Shown in pieces: positions 58,359 to 64,000 of a stretch of DNA of 64,000 bases. The DNA lies in assembly GCF_036785885.1 (NCBI RefSeq), contig NC_092329.1, forward strand, positions 17,316,449 through 17,380,448, read 5' to 3'. The first letter of the stretch is position 1, and each line of letters opens with the position of its first letter. The notes under the pieces were generated by a model. That model was not told where the DNA came from, made no database searches, and saw nothing but the letters and a program-made list of their open reading frames with translations. Both the position numbers and the translations under genes were made by a program. The stretch is from Coffea arabica. Lineage: Eukaryota > Streptophyta > Magnoliopsida > Gentianales > Rubiaceae.

Positions 58359-59656
58359 GAACTATGCTTGTCCTCAAGACTCAGAAGTGCAATCAAGATA
58401 CCAAGCAATTTACAGCAGTTCATACCAAAAATGGCATTCCAAATTCCCTAATAACCTCATCGAAATCAGAATATACCAAATCACTAATTCTCGCAGTTTA
58501 AAGTGCACTCATTCACTCCAAAGTGTATAGGATATGTATATAAAATGGCTCTTAAATCAACACAATAAAATGACACTACCATAAGCTTCCTCATATACCA
58601 TATCGCCACCACTTACTTATGAATTTAAATACAGCAATCAAGGGACTTTGCAAGGTTGTAATGGGGCTGGGGTGAGAAGGTAGGATAAAAAGGATTCAAA
58701 GGGTGTAAAAATGTAAAGGAAATGCTCAGAAATTCATCACACAGATTCTTGCACATCTGAAACTTCAAGGCACCTCAACAGTCCAACCAGTGAAGTAAAA
58801 GTTGGCACTCGTCACACTTTCGGCTTCTTTTCCTTCTCCTCTTTTTTTTCATCTATTTCTCCCTTTTTCTTTTTTTTTTTTCCTTTTTTTTGAATAAATA
58901 CCAACACCATAAGGATCAACTTCACTAGTTGATTGCCTGCATTTCTTCTTATTTTGTTTTCTATTTTTTTTTGTCATTTGCTTCCTCTTTTTTTCCTCTC
59001 TTCTACATATATACATGTAATGCCTCTCAAATAATACTCCAAATTTCCATGTCATGAAATCAAAGCACTTCTTTACACGAGGTTCAAAGAGAGAGTCTAA
59101 AAAAAGGTTTTATGGCTAAAAACTAGGGCATCAAGCGAAAAATAAGGTTTAAGGCTCAACTTAGCTTCCTAATGGTAAATAAATTAAAAGTTGGTTTTTA
59201 AGAGAGTCCAAAAAAATGGTTCAGTCCTAGGCGCCCTATCACTTTAGTGCATTAAACTCATTTAAATGTGGTCTTGACACGCATAATTGAGCAAGTTCTA
59301 AAGTGACAAATCATGTGCACTAATCACTCAACAAATGAAAAATTAGGCTCAAAAATTGCACAAGTGATCAAATTAATGTCAAGTTCAGCATATTCATCAA
59401 TCAATTCATCGAGAAATAGTAGAACACCCCATGGCATGAATTTACTACTTAAACTCATATCTCAATCGCATTCATCACCGTTTAACTACTAAGACAAGAA
59501 AAATGCACACCAAACAACTAAAAACTCCACTAAAAGCATAGTTAATCCTCCCTCACACCTAAACCTTACATTGCCCCCAATGTAAGCAAATAAAGAGCAA
59601 AATCGAGGTAAAGGGGCAACGACACTTCCCTTAAAACGAAAGAGGGCAGAAGTGAA
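58359..59656 (-). other. Athila 3' untranslated region
   Basis: No gene supported. It holds a long pyrimidine-rich stretch on the plus strand at about 58826-59000. Confidence 0.6.
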
Positions 59657-60927
59657 CTAAGGCCGTGGAGGGAAGGGCGGGCGGAAACCCACGTGGTGGA
59701 GGTACTGCGCCAAATTCTGGGCCATTCCGGCCATTTGAAACTCCATCCGCTCCATACGAGTGTCCATGTACTGCATTTGGAACCGAAGGGCTACAAACTG
59801 GCTATCGGCGGAGGAAGACGGTGGAGGGGCCGAAGAGGACTATCCGGGGGCATCCGTGGAAGGACCATCAACCTTCGAGGTGGTGGATTTGAAAGCTTTG
59901 CGCTTCGGAGCAACATAGATTGGCCCCGGGGGGGCGTACTGAAAAACGCCATTTACATGTTGCACAAGACTCATTTTTTCCAAGCAAACTAAATCTAGGG
60001 TTCCATAATACATGCCTGATGCAAATTATGATTATTCAAATCCAAAACCCAAAGATTTACAGCCAATTGAGTGATAAATGAGCCTAAGATTAATGGCTTA
60101 TTTTTCTTACTTAAGACAGTTCGGAGGTGGAGGGCAAACCAGCAACCCAAATTGACCTTTCTCCGAGCAACCATGTACCAAATGAAAAAGAATTCAGGTT
60201 TGGTCAAAGTACCCGAACTATCCTTTCTACCAGGGAAACTGTAAACTATAAATCTATGTAAATAACGGTAGGCGGGGCTCCTAAGAAAAGATGCCTTAGA
60301 CTGGCTGGGGTCATAGTTGTGTCGGTCAACCGACAATTCTCTCCAAAAACCAATGTTATGAGAGAAAAATGGATCCGAGTATTTGCACGGACTATGCATA
60401 TATTCCTCACTCTGGGAGTAGGAAACGTCAATGAACCCAAAGGCCAAATTAAATTTAGTGATAGATTGGATGAACTCTCTACCCATTAACCTAAACTGCA
60501 CTATCCCAGGAGTGGTAACGGAGAATTCATCAAGGATATTAAACTCAAACGTAGCATAGAATTCCCACGTCAGTTCAGTAAAAGCAGGTAGAATGATAGC
60601 AGCATAACGGGTCCAACTTATGTCGGCTAGATGCTTCGTGACCTCATCCCTAAGATTCAGTTGATCAAGTGTAGGGTCGTAGATATATTTACAAGGAATT
60701 ATCTTCCTTATGCACGCCAAGGCGTACCGCTCCTTGTCGGTAGCCCGGGTAAAGGTCAAATGACCGTCAAAATGGGCCGGAAAGGAGATATGAACTTTTC
60801 TATTCCGCCCAAGACGAGTCCGAGGCCCTCCCGAACCAGTCGCTGGGGCAGGTCCACCCAAGGGGACTGTAGGCTGTGGGGTGGAGGTGGAAGGTTTGCT
60901 CTTGTCTTTATTCTTTGGTTTGGTCAT
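59657..60927 (-). pseudogene. ATHILA ORF-1 / env-like protein
   Basis: From ATG 60927 (MTKPKNKDKSKPSTSTP) the frame is open for 310 codons to TAG at 59995-59997. After a Pro/Ser/Thr-rich head come KVHISFPAHFDGHLTF, LADISWTRYAAIILPAFTEL, WEFYATFEFNI, IVQFRLMGREF and an FFIWYMVARRKVNLG block, all typical of the ATHILA ORF-1 family. The family's C-terminal tail, with a Met/Gln-rich helix (FQMQYMDTRMERMEFQM), follows at 59980-59657 in another frame and with one more stop, so the gene is broken near 59976. The role of this protein is not established. Confidence 0.85.
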
Positions 60928-61419
60928 TTGGTCTGTTGGATAAGGCAGAGGTAAGGTAAAGGTGCACAAAAGAGGTCAACAGGCAGCTGACTCAGTAAAG
61001 GGTCCCAAATATAGCTCCCAACCATAGACAATTGCAAAAACAGACTATAAACTCACCCCAAAAACTAATTAAGCATGTAAACAGTAAAATGACCCCCAAA
61101 TACTACAGATTTTACCCCAAAAATTAATTAATTAGAAAAACACATCAAAATTTCCCCAAAAACTAATTAAACAGGCAACTAGAGTAAACACTTTCCCCAA
61201 ATATCACTGGTTAAGCACAAAATGTAACAAATAGTCAACAATCAACCACAAATGTATCACAGCACCCAAACAAGCACAAAATTTCTGTCCTCAACTAGCA
61301 AATCAAAAATCTGGCCTTAGCTACGAAATTAAAAATCTGTCCTCAACTAACAAAAATTAACAATCTGGCCTCAGCTAAAGTGACAGAAATTTACAAAGAA
61401 ATCACCGGAGCTTTTGACT

Positions 61420-62060
61420 GGTAGTGGATGAAGTAGAGAACAGGGGCGACAACAGGGTGAAAAGGCACCGTGCGCTGGGCTGCAAGGCTGGCGTGGAGGA
61501 AGAGGATGACGCGTGTGCGGAGGAAGCGTGCGACTGGTGGGCGAGCGGCGGCTTGCGGTGTTAGCGAGGTGCGTGGGCTAGCCCGCCTGGTGCTGAAACG
61601 CGCAAGCTCGTGCTAGGAAGGGTGAGCAGGCGCGCCTGGGTCTGCTGCGTGCTGAGGGCGCACAGAGGAGACGTGCGAGACGAAGGAAAACGTGCTGCTA
61701 CGTGCCTGGTGGGCTCGATCGCAGGCTACTCGCGGGCTATTCGCGCCTGGAACTTGCTGGGCTGGGCTGCTGCTCTGAGGCGTGCGGACCAACCTTGGTG
61801 GACTGCTGCTGGTCTGCTACTCTTGTTGCGCGAAGAGGCTCGAAGGAAAAGGGCGCTAGCCTGCTGGTGAGTGTGCTCAGCTCGCGCTTGACTGCTCGCG
61901 GTGGCTTGGAGATCGCGCGCAAGGCGGTCGCGATGGTGCGCGCCTGCTGCTGCTGCTCGCGTGATGGGCCGCGCCTGGAGAGGAGATGGAGTAGCGCACG
62001 ATGGGCCAGAGAAGGGCGCGCGGGCTTGCTGGTGGACGACAGAGCAGTGGTAACGGCGGA
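61420..62060. other. GC-rich island inside the Athila element
   Basis: About 640 bases far richer in G+C than the rest, with many GCGCGC and GCTGCTGCT words. Open frames occur on both strands here because stops are rare in such sequence. None shows a known domain. Confidence 0.6.
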
Positions 62061-62085
62061 GGGCGGACGAAGGCGGTGGCGAACA

Positions 62086-62146
62086 AGAAGAAAAGAATGA
62101 AGAAGAAAAAGAAAGAAAGAAAGAAAGAAAGAAAAAGAAAAGAAAG
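62086..62146. repeat. GAAA-type microsatellite
   Basis: About 60 bases of AAGA/GAAA repeats, pure purine on the plus strand. Confidence 0.9.
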
Positions 62147-62250
62147 AAGAGAAGTAGGGCTACGGGTCCTTGAATTTTCTCTTTCTTTTTTTTTGAAGGG
62201 CAATTTGGTCTTTTCACACTTTTTTTTTTCAGAACAATGAACCCCTATCT

Positions 62251-62580
62251 TAGGTGTGGGCACGCCTAACTGCCCTCTAGTCTTCTGATCATCTGTCAAA
62301 ATTTTTGACTTTAAGCGTGACCACCTGGCGTGGGCACGTCTAACTGCTATAGAATCTTCTGACCAATTTTCGAAAATTGAGTTCCTTAGGCGTGACTATC
62401 TGGCGTGGGCACGTCTAACTACTGTAGAGTCTTCTGACCGCGGACAAGAACTTTCTTCCCTTAAACGTGACTACCTAGCGTGGGCACACTTAACTGCTAT
62501 AGAGTCTTCTGATCGTCGCCTTCCAACTCTTTTCCTTAGACGTGACCACTTAGCGTGGGCACGTCTAACTGCCAACTTCC
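62251..62580. repeat. 75-bp tandem repeat in the Athila element
   Basis: Five copies with the core GCGTGGGCACGTCTAACTGC. The GTGGGC word is at 62256, 62330, 62405, 62480 and 62555 (steps of 74, 75, 75 and 75). Each unit also holds 'gagtcttctga' and 'cgtgacca'. It lies between pol and the ORF-1-like gene. Confidence 0.95.
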
Positions 62581-62639
62581 TGCCACCAAACAACAAACTA
62601 CTAAATGACACTAACACTTAAATAAAACTGCAAAAATGT

Positions 62640-62700
62640 ACGAAAACTAAAACAAATAGTCTTGGGTTGCCTCCCAAATAGCGACTTTATTTAATGTCTT
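62640..62700 (-). other. Athila pol-end spacer motif
   Basis: On the minus strand 'gtcgctatttgggaggcaaccca' (given in part) follows the end of pol, the same motif as at 8101-8175. Confidence 0.7.
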
Positions 62701-62722
62701 TGGCTAGACGCAGCTGGAACCC

Positions 62723-64000
62723 TCAAACAAGATAAATTGGATCCTTGAGGTGTACAACTTCTACTTCTTTAACTGAGAATCCTTCAAAATAAGGTTTGAG
62801 ACGATGGCCATTCACCACGAATTTGTTCTCTGTCTTTAAACTTTGGATCTCCACTGCACCATAATGAAACACATTAGAAACGACATAGGGACCAATCCAA
62901 TGAAAATGCAACTTACCGGGAAAAAGTTTAATCCTCGAGTGATACAAGAGGACTTTTTGCCTTACTACAAAAGATTTCCTTGAAACTTGCTGATCATGGA
63001 AGATTTTACTTTTTTCCTTATAGATCGTGACATTCTCATATGCTTCATTCCTAATTTTCTCCAATTCTTGTAGCTGCAATTTCCTTTGGACCCCCGCATC
63101 TTCCAGGTTCATGTTGCATTCTTCACCGCCCAAAACGCCTTGTGTTCGAACTCCACGGGAAGATGACAAGCCTTCCCGAAGACAAGTCTGTACGGGGACA
63201 TCCCAATCGGCGTCTTATACGCGGTGCGGTACGCCCACAGTGCATTTTCTAACTTCAAGCTCCAATCCTTCCTGTCCGGGTGTACCATCTTCTCCAAGAT
63301 TGATTTAATTTGACACTTTGACTTGCCCATTTGTCTGCGGGTGATAAGGTGCAGATACCTTGTAGAGCACGCCATATTTTCGGAACAGGGCAGCAATAAT
63401 CTTATTACAAAAGTGTATGCCCCTATCACTTATCACAACTCTCGGCATCTCAAAGCGGACAAATATGTTAGATTTGAAAAACTCTGCAACCACTCTAGAA
63501 TCATTAGTACATATGGGTTTTGCTTCCACCCACTTAGAGACATAATCTACAGCACGTAAGATATATACGAATCCAAAAGATAAGGGAAAGAGACCCATAA
63601 AATCTATCCCCCAAACATAAAAATTTCAACAAACAACATGGGGGTTTGGAGCATTTGGTCCCTACGAAGAATATTTTCCACCCTTTGACACTTATTACAT
63701 GATTTACAAAATAAGTACGTATTTTTAAAAAGGGTGGGCCAATAAAGGCCACTCTCCAACATTTTACGAGCTGTTCTTTTAGGCCCAAAATGCCCTCCAC
63801 ATGCAAACAAATGACAAAAATTTAAAATGGAGTGGAATTCACCTACACTTACACACCTTCTTAGCATTTGATCAGAACATTGCCTCCACAGGTAGGGGTC
63901 GTCCCAAATATAGTATTTGACATCACTTTTTAACTTGTCTCTCTTAGTCTTGGGCCAATCTGTAAGCAGTTGATTAGTCACTAAGAAATTTACAATGTCA
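62723..64000 (-). pseudogene. Athila pol: integrase region, decayed
   Basis: Overlapping pieces in different frames give the HHCC zinc site (CKSCNKCQR near 63690), the core with the first Asp (AVDYVSKWVEA near 63540), the second Asp ([12 protein letters not shown] near 63430), and the third block [12 protein letters not shown] near 63320, where Lys replaces the catalytic Glu. The C-terminal part follows ([20 protein letters not shown], then [11 protein letters not shown] near 62880). The frame changes at least three times. With no catalytic Glu and broken frames, it cannot be active. RT and protease lie outside the window. Confidence 0.9.

Larger units (their letters stand above)
56662..64000 (-). 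mobile_element. Athila Ty3/gypsy element, 3' part
   Basis: Reading right to left from the window edge: decayed pol (64000-62723), pol-end spacer motif, 75-bp tandem repeats, a GC-rich island, ATHILA ORF-1/env-like gene (60927-59657), untranslated region, polypurine tract and 3' LTR (58343-56662). The 5' LTR and gag lie beyond the window. Confidence 0.88.

Noticed and set aside
61610..62299. Several overlapping open frames in the GC-rich island on both strands
   Set aside because: They are composed of low-complexity Arg/Ala/Gly or Phe/Ser runs caused by base composition and the GAAA microsatellite.
62251..62580. CRISPR-like array
   Set aside because: Units are contiguous with similar rather than unique spacers, within a plant retrotransposon. 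This is an ordinary tandem repeat.

Overview
This window is plant nuclear DNA, most likely from a eudicot. It is AT-rich, with introns bearing GT/AG borders, two wall-associated receptor kinase (WAK) genes, and a dense pile of plant transposons: Ty1/copia, Ty3/gypsy of the Athila and Tat types, a TRIM, an L1-type LINE, MULE and hAT elements. The species cannot be fixed from the sequence. No rRNA, tRNA or CRISPR array was seen.

Layout. 1-3570 is a Ty1/copia element on the minus strand, inserted in a small fragment of a CWC27/CYP57-like cyclophilin gene (3571-3697). A second copia remnant (3698-4803) follows. 4804-10790 is an internally deleted Athila-like element. 10791 to about 15096 is an LTR-like repeat holding a solo LTR with perfect 5-bp target duplications. 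16062-17032 is a MULE with long inverted ends that carries a decayed GRF zinc-finger gene. 19811-20690 is an LTR-like repeat with a TRIM inside it.

21866-45333 is the WAK cluster: an N-terminal relic, one apparently intact WAK gene (23056-25759), and a second WAK gene (31579-45333) whose first exon is split by a young, full-length 10.2-kb Tat-type element (31667-41834). The second WAK gene also looks chimeric. Its promoter, signal peptide and ectodomain are a close copy of the first WAK gene, while its second EGF exon and kinase come from a more distant paralogue. The Tat element has gag-protease and RT/RNase H/integrase on the plus strand. Tail-to-tail with these, it carries a three-exon gene on the minus strand with its own TATA box.

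45437-51118 is a 5'-truncated LINE, split by a copia solo LTR. 52475-54091 holds three C-terminal exons of a CWC27/CYP57-like gene, in inverted orientation to the fragment at 3571-3697. After an antisense WAK relic and a hAT-type MITE (55897-56470), the window ends in a second Athila element on the minus strand (56662 to beyond 64000), with an ATHILA ORF-1-like gene and a decayed pol.

The only gene that looks able to make its full normal product is the first WAK gene. The Tat antisense gene is also open across all three predicted exons. Most other coding regions are broken by stops, frameshifts or insertions.
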